This document shows positions 33,242 to 43,518 of a stretch of 64,000 nt of DNA, piece after piece. Below the pieces are notes generated by a model that worked only from the letters and a program-made list of their open reading frames with translations, was not told the origin of the DNA and searched no databases. A program made the translations under genes and the position numbers. The number at the start of each line of letters is the position of its first letter. Position 1 is the first letter of the stretch. Source of the stretch: Paenibacillus crassostreae (GTDB lineage Bacteria; Bacillota; Bacilli; Paenibacillales; Paenibacillaceae); assembly GCF_001857945.1 (NCBI RefSeq), contig NZ_CP017770.1:1550001-1614000 (forward strand), given 5' to 3'.

Positions 33242-34783
33242 TTAAAAATTCACATTTTCACGATTACTAAATGTTTTACGTTTCTCAAGCAATTGATTTA
33301 TTGCATCAACATAGGCACGAGCACTTGCCTCCAATATATCCGTACTAAGTCCACGACCCTGTGCAGAGACATCATTCTGAGTGAGTAATACATGTACTTC
33401 ACCAAGCGCATCCTTACCATGTGAAACAGATTTAATAGAATAATCAGAAAGAGTCACTTCTTCTTGAGTTGCCTTATCGATTGCATTATATATTGCATCC
33501 ACAGACCCATTACCTTCTGCTTCCTCAACAATCACTTGATCTTGTTCTTTCACAATACGGACTTTTGCAGTAGGAACTGACTCATTTCCGTATGTTACAT
33601 ATAACGTTTCAAGCTTGAATACTTCTATTGTATCTACAAGCTTCTCTTCTAGAAGAGCAAGTAAATCATCATCTGATACTTCTTTTTTCTTATCAGCAAG
33701 GTCTTTAAATTTAGCAAAAGCTTCATTTAACGGCTCATCATCCATCTCAAATCCTAAATCAATCAACTTTTCACGAAAAGCATGGCGGCCTGAGTGTTTC
33801 CCTAGAACGAGTTTACTCTCTTTCAGCCCAATCGATTCAGGTGTCATGATTTCATAAGTCGTCTTCTCTTTAAGCATACCATCCTGATGAATTCCTGATT
33901 CATGTGCGAAGGCATTCGCTCCAACAATGGCCTTGTTGCCTGGAACAACCATTCCTGTAAGCTTACTAACTAAACGACTAGTCCGAGCGATCTCAGTTAG
34001 ACGAAGTGATGTCGTCGCATTAAAGAATGGCTCTCGTGTCGCTAGAGCCATCGCGATTTCTTCAATAGCTGTATTCCCAGCACGTTCACCAATCCCATTA
34101 ATCGTACCTTCAATTTGGTCTGCACCATTCTGAATAGCCGCTAATGTATTGGCCGTTGCCATGCCGAGATCGTTATGACAATGCGCGCTCAATTGAACCT
34201 TTTCAATATCAGGAACATTCTCTTTCAAGAACTTGAATATCGCACCATACTCGGAAGGATTCAAATAACCGACTGTATCTGGAATGTTAACAACAGAGGC
34301 GCCTTCTTTGATTGCCATGCCAACCATCTCAGCCATGAAATCATATTCAGTACGTCCCGCATCTTCAAGGGAAAATTCTATCTTTGAGAAATACTTACTA
34401 GCATATCTTAGAGCAGATTGTGCAGTTTCAAGAACCTGTGCCTTTTCCATCCGTAGTTTATGCTTTCTATGAATGGGTGAGGTCGCTAGGAAAATGTGAA
34501 TGCATGGATCTTGAGCACCCTTAAGAGCTTCACGAACAGCATCAATATCTGTTTCGCGAGAGCGACTAAGTCCGATAACAGACACATTCTTAACAGCTCT
34601 GGCCACAGCATTAACCGCAGCAAGATCCCCAGGGGATGCTGCAGGAAAGCCTGCTTCCATCCGATCGATACCTAGTTTCTCCAGTTGATATGCAATTTCT
34701 ACCTTTTCACGAGTATTCAAGTTTACACCTGGAGATTGTTCCCCATCCCTTAGTGTGGTGTCAAAAATATAAATTTTCCGCAT
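33242..34783 (-). CDS. leuA: 2-isopropylmalate synthase
   Basis: A 513-residue LeuA. An N-terminal TIM-barrel (FDTTLRDGEQSPGVNLNT, the HCHNDLGMA metal motif, NGIGERAGNTAIEE) is followed by the C-terminal leucine-sensing domain (about 390-505, FKLETLYVTYG). It condenses acetyl-CoA and 2-oxoisovalerate and should be feedback-inhibited by leucine. GGAGG precedes the ATG. Fourth gene of the branched-chain operon; leuC and leuD are not in the window. Confidence 0.96.
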   Translation of the reverse strand: MRKIYIFDTTLRDGEQSPGVNLNTREKVEIAYQLEKLGIDRMEAGFPAASPGDLAAVNAVARAVKNVSVIGLSRSRETDIDAVREALKGAQDPCIHIFLATSPIHRKHKLRMEKAQVLETAQSALRYASKYFSKIEFSLEDAGRTEYDFMAEMVGMAIKEGASVVNIPDTVGYLNPSEYGAIFKFLKENVPDIEKVQLSAHCHNDLGMATANTLAAIQNGADQIEGTINGIGERAGNTAIEEIAMALATREPFFNATTSLRLTEIARTSRLVSKLTGMVVPGNKAIVGANAFAHESGIHQDGMLKEKTTYEIMTPESIGLKESKLVLGKHSGRHAFREKLIDLGFEMDDEPLNEAFAKFKDLADKKKEVSDDDLLALLEEKLVDTIEVFKLETLYVTYGNESVPTAKVRIVKEQDQVIVEEAEGNGSVDAIYNAIDKATQEEVTLSDYSIKSVSHGKDALGEVHVLLTQNDVSAQGRGLSTDILEASARAYVDAINQLLEKRKTFSNRENVNF

Positions 34784-34817
34784 GACCGCACCTCCTTAAC
34801 ATATATACAAATCTAAT

Positions 34818-34863
34818 AAAAATATCCAATGCGGATCACGCAATTGTGCACGACCGCATTGGA
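34818..34863 (-). terminator. Terminator-like hairpin between ilvC and leuA
   Basis: TCCAATGCGG and CCGCATTGGA arms with an inner CGTGCAC region, followed by TATTTTTATT. Confidence 0.65.
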
Positions 34864-34944
34864 ATACCTTCTTTACTTTATCCCTCCAACGCCTTAAAGC
34901 ATAAGGTTGTGGAAGAACCTGATCTCATTTTTTGATTATGAGAT

Positions 34945-35952
<1,008 letters not shown>

Positions 35953-35984
35953 TTAATTTTAAAAGAACCCTCTTCATTTTTTTA

Positions 35985-36049
35985 AAAGAACGGGTGTATC
36001 AAAGATCCAAACCATTCATTCACTTGAATCTCTCAAACACCCGCTCTTT
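35985..36049 (-). terminator. Terminator-like hairpin between ilvN and ilvC
   Basis: AAAGAGCGGGTGT and ACACCCGTTCTTT arms with a long loop; only a mixed A/T stretch follows, so termination strength is doubtful. Confidence 0.5.
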
Positions 36050-36082
36050 ATAAGTGGGTATCTCATTTATTCCATAAATATA

Positions 36083-36568
36083 CTAAGCATTACCACGAGT
36101 CATTGCCGTAACTCCAGTTCGCGATAGCTCACGAATTCCATAAGGTGTTAATAATTCAATCATAGCATCAATCTTGCTAGAATCCCCAATAACTTGAACA
36201 ATTAGACTATTTGAGCCAATATCAACAACCGATGCACGAAACGTATCTACCACTCCAAGAATCTCCGGACGTTCAGACGTTTCAGCTTTTACTTTAATTA
36301 GAGCAAGTTCGCGACCTACCATCGGTTTAGAACCTAGATTAATAACCTTAATAACATCAATCAACTTGTACAACTGTTTCTCGATCTGTTCAAGCGTGTG
36401 TTCATCACCCAGTGTCACAATGACCATACGTGATAAACCAACTTCTTCAGACTGACCTACTGTAATACTTTCAATATTGAACCCTCGTCTACCAAAAAGT
36501 CCAGAAACTCTCTGTAGTACACCAGGTTGGTCATTCACAAGTATAGAAATCGTATGTCTCATAGTCAT
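36083..36568 (-). CDS. ilvN: Acetolactate synthase small (regulatory) subunit
   Basis: A 161-residue protein with an N-terminal ACT domain (HTISILVNDQPGVLQRVSGL, RRGFNIESITVGQSE), the site of valine feedback, and a second ACT-like half (LIKVKAETSERPEILGVVD). The open frame begins at ATG 36577 and overlaps the ilvB stop, but GGGGG there leaves no spacing; ATG 36568 lies 9 nt after it and is preferred. Partner of IlvB; translational coupling likely. Confidence 0.93.
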   Translation of the reverse strand: MTMRHTISILVNDQPGVLQRVSGLFGRRGFNIESITVGQSEEVGLSRMVIVTLGDEHTLEQIEKQLYKLIDVIKVINLGSKPMVGRELALIKVKAETSERPEILGVVDTFRASVVDIGSNSLIVQVIGDSSKIDAMIELLTPYGIRELSRTGVTAMTRGNA

Positions 36569-36569
36569 A

Positions 36570-38312
36570 TTACTCATCCCCCATCAACATTTGATCAATG
36601 GTCGAACCCTGAGTAACCATCGGATATACATTCTCAGTCTTACTAACAACGAAATCCAATAGAACCGGCCCCGGTGTAGCAAGTGCTTCTTGCCATGCAA
36701 TCCGCGCTTCCTCTTTATTCGTTGCACGAAGTCCCTTCACGCCATAAGCTTCTGCTAATTTTACGAAATCTGGACTTCCTGCTAGATCGATATGGCTATA
36801 ACGATTATTATAGATTAATTCTTGCCATTGTCGTACCATCCCGAGTACCTGATTGTTGATAATGACAATTTTAACAGGAATATTATTAATGGCACAAATC
36901 GCTAATTCCTGAGAACACATTTGAATACCTCCATCTCCGTTTATGGAGATAACCAAACGATCTGGTTGTGCCATCTGTGCTCCGATAGCTGATGGAAGGC
37001 CATATCCCATTGTTCCAAGTCCACCTGAAGTAATCCATGATCTCGTGTGGTTAAATTTGTAATATTGTGCTGCCCACATTTGATGTTGACCTACATCGGT
37101 TGTAACAATCGCTTCACCATTGGTTGTTTCATTCAACATTTCGATAACCCATTGAGGTTTTAACACTTCATCTGAGTCAGTATATCTGAAAGGATAATCG
37201 GATTTCCATTGTTGAATCAGCTTTCTCCATTCATCCGCTTGTTCTGTCCGTTTAACTAATGGGTTAAGCATTTCAAAGACAGTCTTCACATCACCAACAA
37301 TAGGAATATCTACTGCTACGTTTTTACCGATCTCCGCTGGATCAATATCAATGTGTACAATCTTAGCATGAGGTGCAAAACCATTTAATTTTCCTGTTAC
37401 ACGGTCATCAAAGCGTGCTCCAATATTGATTAGTAAATCACATTGTTGAATGGCATTGTTCGATGTGTAAGTACCGTGCATACCTGGCATTCCCGTCCAC
37501 AACTCATGACCGCTTGGAAAACCACCTAATCCAAGGAGAGTTGTTGTAATCGGAATTTCAGTTCGAGTTGCAAATTCAAATAATTCTTCATGAGCCCCAG
37601 AGTAAATTACTCCTCCGCCTGCTAGGATATAAGGACGTTTAGCTTCACTAATTGCTTGTACGAGCTTATCTATTTGCAACTTATTAGGTACCGTACGCGG
37701 ATTGTAGCCTCGAACATTAATACTATCATCGGGTTTGAACTTGATCATTGCTGCTGATACATCCTTAGGAATATCAATCAATACTGGACCTTTACGTCCT
37801 GTATTGGCAATATGAAATGCTTCATGAATAACTCTTGGCAAATCTTTAACATCTCTTACCAAGTAGCTATGCTTAGTAATTGGTAATGTAATACCGGTAA
37901 TATCTGCTTCTTGGAATGCATCCGTTCCAATTAAAGTCGTAGCAACATTTCCAGTAATAACTACAAGGGGGACTGAATCCATATATGCAGTAGCAATCCC
38001 TGTTACTAGGTTCGTGGCTCCAGGTCCTGATGTTGCAATACATACACCCACTTTGCCGCTTGCACGTGCATAACCGTCTGCTGCATGAATAGCTCCTTGC
38101 TCGTGGCGTGTCAATAAGTGTTTAAATTCTTTGTAGTTATACATCGCATCATAAATGTAAAGTACTGCGCCTCCTGGATAACCAAACACACAATCAACAC
38201 CCTCTAGAAGAAGGCTACGTAGCAATATTTCTGAGCCTGAAATGACTTCCGGACTCATCCATTTCTTTCGTAATTGCTCAATCGACAATAGTTCAGTGTT
38301 TTGTTCGTTCAT
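36570..38312 (-). CDS. ilvB: Acetolactate synthase large (catalytic) subunit
   Basis: A 580-residue ThDP enzyme. The catalytic Glu lies in LTRHEQGAIHAADGYARA; FAD/ThDP regions follow, and the ThDP-binding motif INGDGGIQM...INNQVLGMVRQWQ is near the C-terminus. It condenses pyruvate (or pyruvate and 2-oxobutyrate). AGGAGG precedes the ATG. First gene of ilvB-ilvN-ilvC-leuA-leuB, under a T-box. Confidence 0.96.
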   Translation of the reverse strand: MNEQNTELLSIEQLRKKWMSPEVISGSEILLRSLLLEGVDCVFGYPGGAVLYIYDAMYNYKEFKHLLTRHEQGAIHAADGYARASGKVGVCIATSGPGATNLVTGIATAYMDSVPLVVITGNVATTLIGTDAFQEADITGITLPITKHSYLVRDVKDLPRVIHEAFHIANTGRKGPVLIDIPKDVSAAMIKFKPDDSINVRGYNPRTVPNKLQIDKLVQAISEAKRPYILAGGGVIYSGAHEELFEFATRTEIPITTTLLGLGGFPSGHELWTGMPGMHGTYTSNNAIQQCDLLINIGARFDDRVTGKLNGFAPHAKIVHIDIDPAEIGKNVAVDIPIVGDVKTVFEMLNPLVKRTEQADEWRKLIQQWKSDYPFRYTDSDEVLKPQWVIEMLNETTNGEAIVTTDVGQHQMWAAQYYKFNHTRSWITSGGLGTMGYGLPSAIGAQMAQPDRLVISINGDGGIQMCSQELAICAINNIPVKIVIINNQVLGMVRQWQELIYNNRYSHIDLAGSPDFVKLAEAYGVKGLRATNKEEARIAWQEALATPGPVLLDFVVSKTENVYPMVTQGSTIDQMLMGDE

Positions 38313-38354
38313 CAGTCATCCTCCTATCAAGTTTACGTATCCTATATCTCGAAA

Positions 38355-38678
38355 CAAAAAAACCTTTCATCCTCCACAACAGACTTATCTCTGTGTGAGG
38401 GACGAAAGGTTTTCTCTTCCGTGGTACCACCCATGTTTGCCCTGTATTTCGCAACACAAAGCCTTACCAAGTATAAATAAATATACCTGTAGTCTATAAC
38501 GTGGACCAGTCGATTCTCCCTAATAGGCATTCCTACTTTTCAGGAGAACAGCTCCGAGGTGAGCTCGTATAAAAGGGGTTTTGGTGGAGGTTGCAGCAAA
38601 TCCTCTCACTCTCTGATCAAAAGAGCCCTTTAAACTTCGTCCTCTTCATTGCCGATTTCATATACTCGTTAAAATGTT
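38355..38678 (-). promoter_or_regulatory. T-box leader of the ilv-leu operon
   Basis: The minus strand carries the T-box element GGGTGGTACCACGG. A terminator follows (AAACCTTTCGTCCCTC arm paired with GAGGATGAAAGGTTT, then seven T, near 38356-38412). Stem I includes the paired GAGCTC/GGAGCTG region. The specifier codon is not certain by eye: ATC and CTG both occur in the right neighbourhood (ATCGACTGGTCC). Gene content points to a branched-chain tRNA. Confidence 0.88.
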
Positions 38679-38684
38679 ACAAGT

Positions 38685-38714
38685 ATTATATGTCTCATTC
38701 ACCTGTATAGTCAA
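38685..38714 (-). promoter_or_regulatory. Promoter of the ilv-leu operon
   Basis: TTGACT (38709-38714), 18-bp spacer, TATAAT (38685-38690). Confidence 0.8.
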
Positions 38715-38857
38715 GACCCATATTTTTTAATAATTATTCAGTCTCGTAGATAGACTTCTTTCATTCTTAAATTTCAGCACACAGTCCTCTATCTGACACA
38801 TATGATGATATGAATTAAATTCATCCTAAACCGCTTAACATAAGGAGGATATGCTAT

Positions 38858-39301
38858 ATGATTCGCTATCGAAGACCCAAACAAGATGATCCCACTATCC
38901 ACCATTTAATCAATACTGAGCTTGTCCCATTATCTAGTGTGACCACTGCAGAAATTATTGAAATTAAAAAAAATATCCCAAAACGACTCACCCATGGTGT
39001 AACTCTTGTGGCTTCCACCAATTACGATGATGATCCTCTAGGATTTGTCCACTTTATGCTACATGGCGACTTGTTGTATATCGATATGTTGGCGGTTGCA
39101 CCCGCTGCGCAGCGTAAATGTTGGGGTAATTTACTTATGGCTCATGCAGAACGCTTTGCGCAGTCACGTGGATGCAAACGATCCAAGGTCATGGTAGATA
39201 TCATCAATACAAATGGACTTTCTTTTTATAAAAAACTCGGATACGCTGTATCCAAATTACACACATCTCCACAATACTATGAGTTGGAGAAACGGCTATA
39301 A
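38858..39301 (+). CDS. GNAT family N-acetyltransferase
   Basis: A 147-residue GNAT fold. Motif A reads LLYIDMLAVAPAAQRKCWGN then LLMAHAERFAQ, the acetyl-CoA pyrophosphate loop (consensus Q/RxxGxG/A; here QRKCWGN, slightly degenerate), and motif B is GLSFYKKLGYAVS. The acceptor substrate cannot be predicted. AAGGAGG precedes the ATG. It stands alone, divergent from the ilv operon and convergent with the next gene. Confidence 0.85.
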   Translation: MIRYRRPKQDDPTIHHLINTELVPLSSVTTAEIIEIKKNIPKRLTHGVTLVASTNYDDDPLGFVHFMLHGDLLYIDMLAVAPAAQRKCWGNLLMAHAERFAQSRGCKRSKVMVDIINTNGLSFYKKLGYAVSKLHTSPQYYELEKRL

Positions 39302-39313
39302 TATTAGCATCCC

Positions 39314-39640
39314 CTAGAAGAAATATCCTGGAGGATATCCTCCTCCGCCCCCATAACCATATCCGTAGCCACCATTATATCCATTGCTCGCATAAGGATT
39401 ATATCCCCCAGATCCGTATCCAGCCACATAAGGCGCTGTTCCGATAGCTAATAAATCAAATAATACCAATGGAATAATGGCTTTAGTATGCACCTTTTTC
39501 TTAGAATAATGCTGCAAGATGAGACGATTCCCAGAAATCCTCAATAATTTTCCGGTAACGAGAGTTCCGTCCTTTTTAGTAGCAACAATGTTCTTCCCTA
39601 CACATTTCTGTGCCTGAGCCTTCGTTACAGAGTATTTCAT
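39314..39640 (-). CDS. Small protein with Sm-like N-terminus and Gly/Tyr-rich tail
   Basis: A 108-residue protein. Residues 10-45 (VGKNIVATKKDGTLVTGKLL) resemble a small beta-barrel (SH3/Sm-like) seen in several Bacillales spore-coat or hypothetical proteins. A hydrophobic stretch, TKAIIPLVLFDLLAIG, follows, and the last 35 residues are mostly Gly, Tyr, Asn and Pro. The composition suggests a coat or surface protein, but this is inference. The ribosome-binding site is an AGGAGGA cluster close to the ATG. Confidence 0.6.
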   Translation of the reverse strand: MKYSVTKAQAQKCVGKNIVATKKDGTLVTGKLLRISGNRLILQHYSKKKVHTKAIIPLVLFDLLAIGTAPYVAGYGSGGYNPYASNGYNGGYGYGYGGGGGYPPGYFF

Positions 39641-39756
39641 GTAGTCCTCCTCCTCCTCAATTCCAATACATTGTATTCTAAGAATGTATAGATTGCTTGT
39701 TCTTTAGCCTGATTACTAGAATCAACGAATTTGCCTATCTGCGGTAATATAAGGAA

Positions 39757-39793
39757 TCAAAAAAAGCCGCATCCTTGTATAGGATTACGACTT
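39757..39793 (-). terminator. Terminator of nupNOPQ
   Basis: AAGTCGTAATCCT and AGGATGCGGCTT arms around ATACA, then seven T on the minus strand. Confidence 0.85.
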
Positions 39794-39815
39794 TAAGTGA
39801 CCTGAATATAGTTCC

Positions 39816-40778
39816 TTATCTCTTCCCTGGGTCATAAGGTTCACCAAGTGCTGTAGGAGCATAAGATCTTCCTACTGCAGCGACTAGTACAATGACCGTT
39901 AACACATATGGGAGCATATAGATAAATTCCTGAGGAATGTTCTGTGACCAATCAAATAATCGCACATAACTTCCAATGGCTTGAGAAAATCCAAAGAACA
40001 CAGCCGCACCGAAAGCACCTATTGGATTCCATTTCCCAAAAATCATTGCAGCAATTGCAATAAATCCTTGTCCCGAGATCGTGTTATGAGCGAACATACT
40101 GGTCGTAGTTAATGTAATCGCAGCACCACCTAGAGCTGCTAAAGCTCCACTAAGCATTACTCCCATATAGCGCATTCGATTAACCTTGATTCCAACCGTA
40201 TCCGCAGCACTTGGATGCTCTCCTACTGCACGTAACCGCATGCCAAATGGTGTTTTGAAGATAACGTAATGTACTACGAATACCAAAATAACCGCAATGT
40301 AAGTCGTCGGATAATGGTGGAATAATACGTCTCCTAGAAAAGGAATATCTGATAATCCCCAAAAATTAGTTTTCTCAAAAACCTCTATTAGGAGTGGGGT
40401 CTCACCTTGTCCATCAAACAAGAGTCTGACTAAATACAACGTACTCCCCGCTGCTAAAAAGTTAATTACAATACCACTGATCGTCTGGTCTGCTTTAAAA
40501 GTTATAGAGGCAACCGCATGAATAAGAGATGAGAGAACGCCTAATATTATCGCTGCTAACAGCCCTATGTAAGGTGAGAGAACTCCCATCCCTGCAGTCT
40601 CAGCATAATAGGATCCCACTGCTGCTGCGAATGCACCAAAGGCCATAAATCCCTCAATACCTATATTGATTACACCAGAACGTTCTGAGAAAATACCACC
40701 TAAAGAAGCAAAGATAAACGCTGTTGCAAAGACAAGCGTTGTGTTGATCAGTTGGCCGATCGTCGTTACCCAATCCAT
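39816..40778 (-). CDS. nupQ: Nucleoside ABC transporter permease
   Basis: A 320-residue inner-membrane permease with about eight helices and the BPD-transp-2 signature (GIEGFMAFGAFAAAVGSYYA, MRLRAVGEHPSAADTVGIKV). It forms a heterodimer with NupP. Gene order NOPQ with a BMP-type binding protein matches the Bacillus guanosine importer. The start lies at the NupP stop, preceded by GAAGGTG. Confidence 0.85.
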   Translation of the reverse strand: MDWVTTIGQLINTTLVFATAFIFASLGGIFSERSGVINIGIEGFMAFGAFAAAVGSYYAETAGMGVLSPYIGLLAAIILGVLSSLIHAVASITFKADQTISGIVINFLAAGSTLYLVRLLFDGQGETPLLIEVFEKTNFWGLSDIPFLGDVLFHHYPTTYIAVILVFVVHYVIFKTPFGMRLRAVGEHPSAADTVGIKVNRMRYMGVMLSGALAALGGAAITLTTTSMFAHNTISGQGFIAIAAMIFGKWNPIGAFGAAVFFGFSQAIGSYVRLFDWSQNIPQEFIYMLPYVLTVIVLVAAVGRSYAPTALGEPYDPGKR

Positions 40779-41858
40779 TTACAACACCTTCTCTTTCTTG
40801 CGTTTAAGATATATAGGTTTAAGCACCCAGCGTACGATTCCTTGTGCAGCAATAAAGAAGATGATTGAACCAAGCACAATTCGAATAATCTCTGGAGGCA
40901 CTCCTGCGCCAAAGCTCATGCCTGAGGATCCATATGTTAGGGTTCCAAACAAAGCAGCACCCAGCAATGTTCCTAATGGATGGTTCATACCAATTAATGC
41001 TACGGCTATTCCATCAAATCCAACGCCTGGCGAACCCGTAAAAATAGCCTGATAGTGGAACACGCCAAGCACCTGAAATGCACCACCTAGCCCTGCGAAG
41101 ATACCACTGATAAACATTGCTTTCACGATATTCCGACGTACGTTCATCCCGGCATACTCTGCAGCATGATTATTGTGACCTACAGCTCTAAGTTCGTATC
41201 CCTGTTTACTCTTCCACATGTACACATAAAAGAACACAGCAGCTAAGATCGCGATCAAAGTACCCCAGTGCATACGTGCATTATCCATAAATAAAGATAA
41301 CCATTCAAGTGAAATTGATGCCGTTGGTTCTATATCCATGGATCTTTGTTGACCTTTGATTAGCAAGAAATTGTTCACAATATAATTACTAAAGTACAAC
41401 GCTGTCCAATTCAACATGATGGAGACAATAACTTCATTTACGCCTCTTTTAGCCTTCAGATATCCTACAATACCAGCCCATAAACCACCACACAGACCCC
41501 CAGCTATAATAGCTAATGGTGCATGAATGATCGCTGGCAGACCCGTAACTTTAATTCCAATAATAGACGCAGCTGTCATACCAATAATATATTGACCTTC
41601 TGCACCAATATTGAATAGTCCGGCACGATAAGCAAAGGCTACGGCAAGACCTGTCATCACCAGTGGTGTTATTTCGCGAATAGCCTCACCAAAACCATAG
41701 GAATCACCAAACACCGTCGTAAATAGAGAACTATAAGCAAGTATTGGATCATACCCACCTGCCAACATGATCAATGCACCTGTAAGCAGGCCGAATATTA
41801 CAGCTATAACTGGGATAATAAGACTATCTACATTTAATATCTTCATCAATTTATTCAT
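40779..41858 (-). CDS. nupP: Nucleoside ABC transporter permease
   Basis: A 359-residue permease with about nine helices. The family region FNIGAEGQYIIGMTAASIIG and the EAA-like loop YELRAVGHNNHAAEYAGMNV contact the ATPase. Partner of NupQ. GGGGG precedes the ATG, 2 nt after nupO. Confidence 0.85.
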   Translation of the reverse strand: MNKLMKILNVDSLIIPVIAVIFGLLTGALIMLAGGYDPILAYSSLFTTVFGDSYGFGEAIREITPLVMTGLAVAFAYRAGLFNIGAEGQYIIGMTAASIIGIKVTGLPAIIHAPLAIIAGGLCGGLWAGIVGYLKAKRGVNEVIVSIMLNWTALYFSNYIVNNFLLIKGQQRSMDIEPTASISLEWLSLFMDNARMHWGTLIAILAAVFFYVYMWKSKQGYELRAVGHNNHAAEYAGMNVRRNIVKAMFISGIFAGLGGAFQVLGVFHYQAIFTGSPGVGFDGIAVALIGMNHPLGTLLGAALFGTLTYGSSGMSFGAGVPPEIIRIVLGSIIFFIAAQGIVRWVLKPIYLKRKKEKVL

Positions 41859-41860
41859 TC

Positions 41861-43393
41861 TTAATGTCCCCCTGCCACCGTACTACCTGACATCATTAAA
41901 CCTAACTCTTGATCATTCGTTTCTTCAGGAAGTACATCGCCTACAACTCGACCTTCATATAGAACTACAATTCTATCAGCGACATTCATGATCTCATCCA
42001 GTTCAAAAGATATAAGTAATACAGCTTTCCCTTGATCTCTTTGGGATACTATTTGTTCTTGAACGAATTCGATTGCTCCTACATCTAATCCTCTTGTAGG
42101 TTGTGCAGCAATAAGAAGTTCTGGGTTTTTATCTATTTCCCGGGCTATAATCGCCTTTTGTTGATTACCACCTGATAATGAACGTGCTTTGGTATCAATA
42201 CTCGGTGTTCTAACATCAAATTGTTTAACCAAACGTTCAGCTTGTTCAGTTATCGCTTGTTGATTTAGAAATCCACCCTTGGTAAAAGGTGCTTTGTAGT
42301 ATGTTTCTAGTATCATGTTTTCACTAATGCTGAAATCAAGTACCAATCCGTGTTTATGGCGATCTTCTGGAATATGAGATAGCCCATGTTCAGACATTTG
42401 ACGTGGATTTTGATTCATGATTTCTAACCCTTTTAGCATTACTGAACCACTATCGACTTTTCTTAAACCCGTTAATGCTTCAATGAGCTCACTTTGTCCA
42501 TTCCCATCAACACCTGCAACACCTAGAATTTCACCTGATCTTACTTCCAAAGATAATCCATTTAGAACTGAGATACCTTCTTTATTCTTCAACTTCAAAT
42601 CCCGAACTTTTAGTATAGCTTCTCCAGGATTAGCAGGCTTTTTATCAATTTTAAATGAAACATTACGTCCGACCATCTTTTCCGCAAGAGCATTGGGATT
42701 GGTGTCAGTCGTTTTCAATGTATCTATAACTTTTCCACGTCTTATAATCGTTACGGTATCTGATATACGCATAATTTCCTTTAGCTTATGTGTAATAAGT
42801 ATGATAGATTTGCCCTCTTCGACCAATCTACGCATAATAGTCATAAGCTCAGTGATCTCCTGCGGTGTTAACACTGCAGTCGGCTCATCAAATATTAGAA
42901 TATCCGCACCACGATATAACGTTTTTAAAATTTCAACACGTTGTTGCATACCCACTGAAATCTCAGAGATTTTAGCATTGGGATTCACCTTCAACCCATA
43001 TTGATCAGATAGATCCTTAATTTTAGCCGTAGCCGTCTTATAATCTACATGTAAGCCATATTTCTTTGGTTCCATACCTAGAATAATATTTTCTGTAACC
43101 GTAAAGGGTTGTACAAGTTTAAAGTGCTGATGTACCATACCAATGCCAAGCTCAATTGCTTTATTCGGATTATCAATGATAACCTGTTCACCATTTAATT
43201 CAATACTGCCTTCATCAGGTTGATATAATCCAAATAAAATATTCATTAATGTGGATTTCCCCGCGCCATTCTCTCCCAGTAACGCATGGATTTCTCCCTT
43301 GTGCAACTTTAAGCTAATGGAATCATTAGCAATAATGCCTGGAAAGCGTTTCGTAATTCCCTTCAGTTCAACTACTGGGTTTGCTGAATCCAT
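41861..43393 (-). CDS. nupO: Nucleoside ABC transporter ATP-binding protein
   Basis: A 510-residue protein with two ABC ATPase domains. The first has Walker A GENGAGKST, signature ISVGMQQRVEILK and Walker B ILIFDEPTAVLTP. The second has the degenerate Walker A GVDGNGQSE and signature LSGGNQQKAIIAREI. This asymmetry is typical of sugar/nucleoside ATPases of the RbsA type. It powers NupP-NupQ. AAAGGGTG precedes the ATG. Confidence 0.9.
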   Translation of the reverse strand: MDSANPVVELKGITKRFPGIIANDSISLKLHKGEIHALLGENGAGKSTLMNILFGLYQPDEGSIELNGEQVIIDNPNKAIELGIGMVHQHFKLVQPFTVTENIILGMEPKKYGLHVDYKTATAKIKDLSDQYGLKVNPNAKISEISVGMQQRVEILKTLYRGADILIFDEPTAVLTPQEITELMTIMRRLVEEGKSIILITHKLKEIMRISDTVTIIRRGKVIDTLKTTDTNPNALAEKMVGRNVSFKIDKKPANPGEAILKVRDLKLKNKEGISVLNGLSLEVRSGEILGVAGVDGNGQSELIEALTGLRKVDSGSVMLKGLEIMNQNPRQMSEHGLSHIPEDRHKHGLVLDFSISENMILETYYKAPFTKGGFLNQQAITEQAERLVKQFDVRTPSIDTKARSLSGGNQQKAIIAREIDKNPELLIAAQPTRGLDVGAIEFVQEQIVSQRDQGKAVLLISFELDEIMNVADRIVVLYEGRVVGDVLPEETNDQELGLMMSGSTVAGGH

Positions 43394-43440
43394 GAGATCA
43401 CCCTTTATTTCTTATTTTAACGAAAGGCTGGCACGTAAGA

Positions 43441-43472
43441 ACAAGGCCAGTCATAATAACTAGCCTTGTCAT
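43441..43472 (-). terminator. Intercistronic hairpin between nupN and nupO
   Basis: ACAAGGCTAGT and ACTGGCCTTGT arms with a 7-nt loop and a poor T tract. It would let the binding protein exceed the transporter subunits in expression, as is common for such operons. Confidence 0.55.
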
Positions 43473-43518
43473 TTGTAACCTTAATGTATATCTGATAGTG
43501 ATTCACTTTTCAATTAGA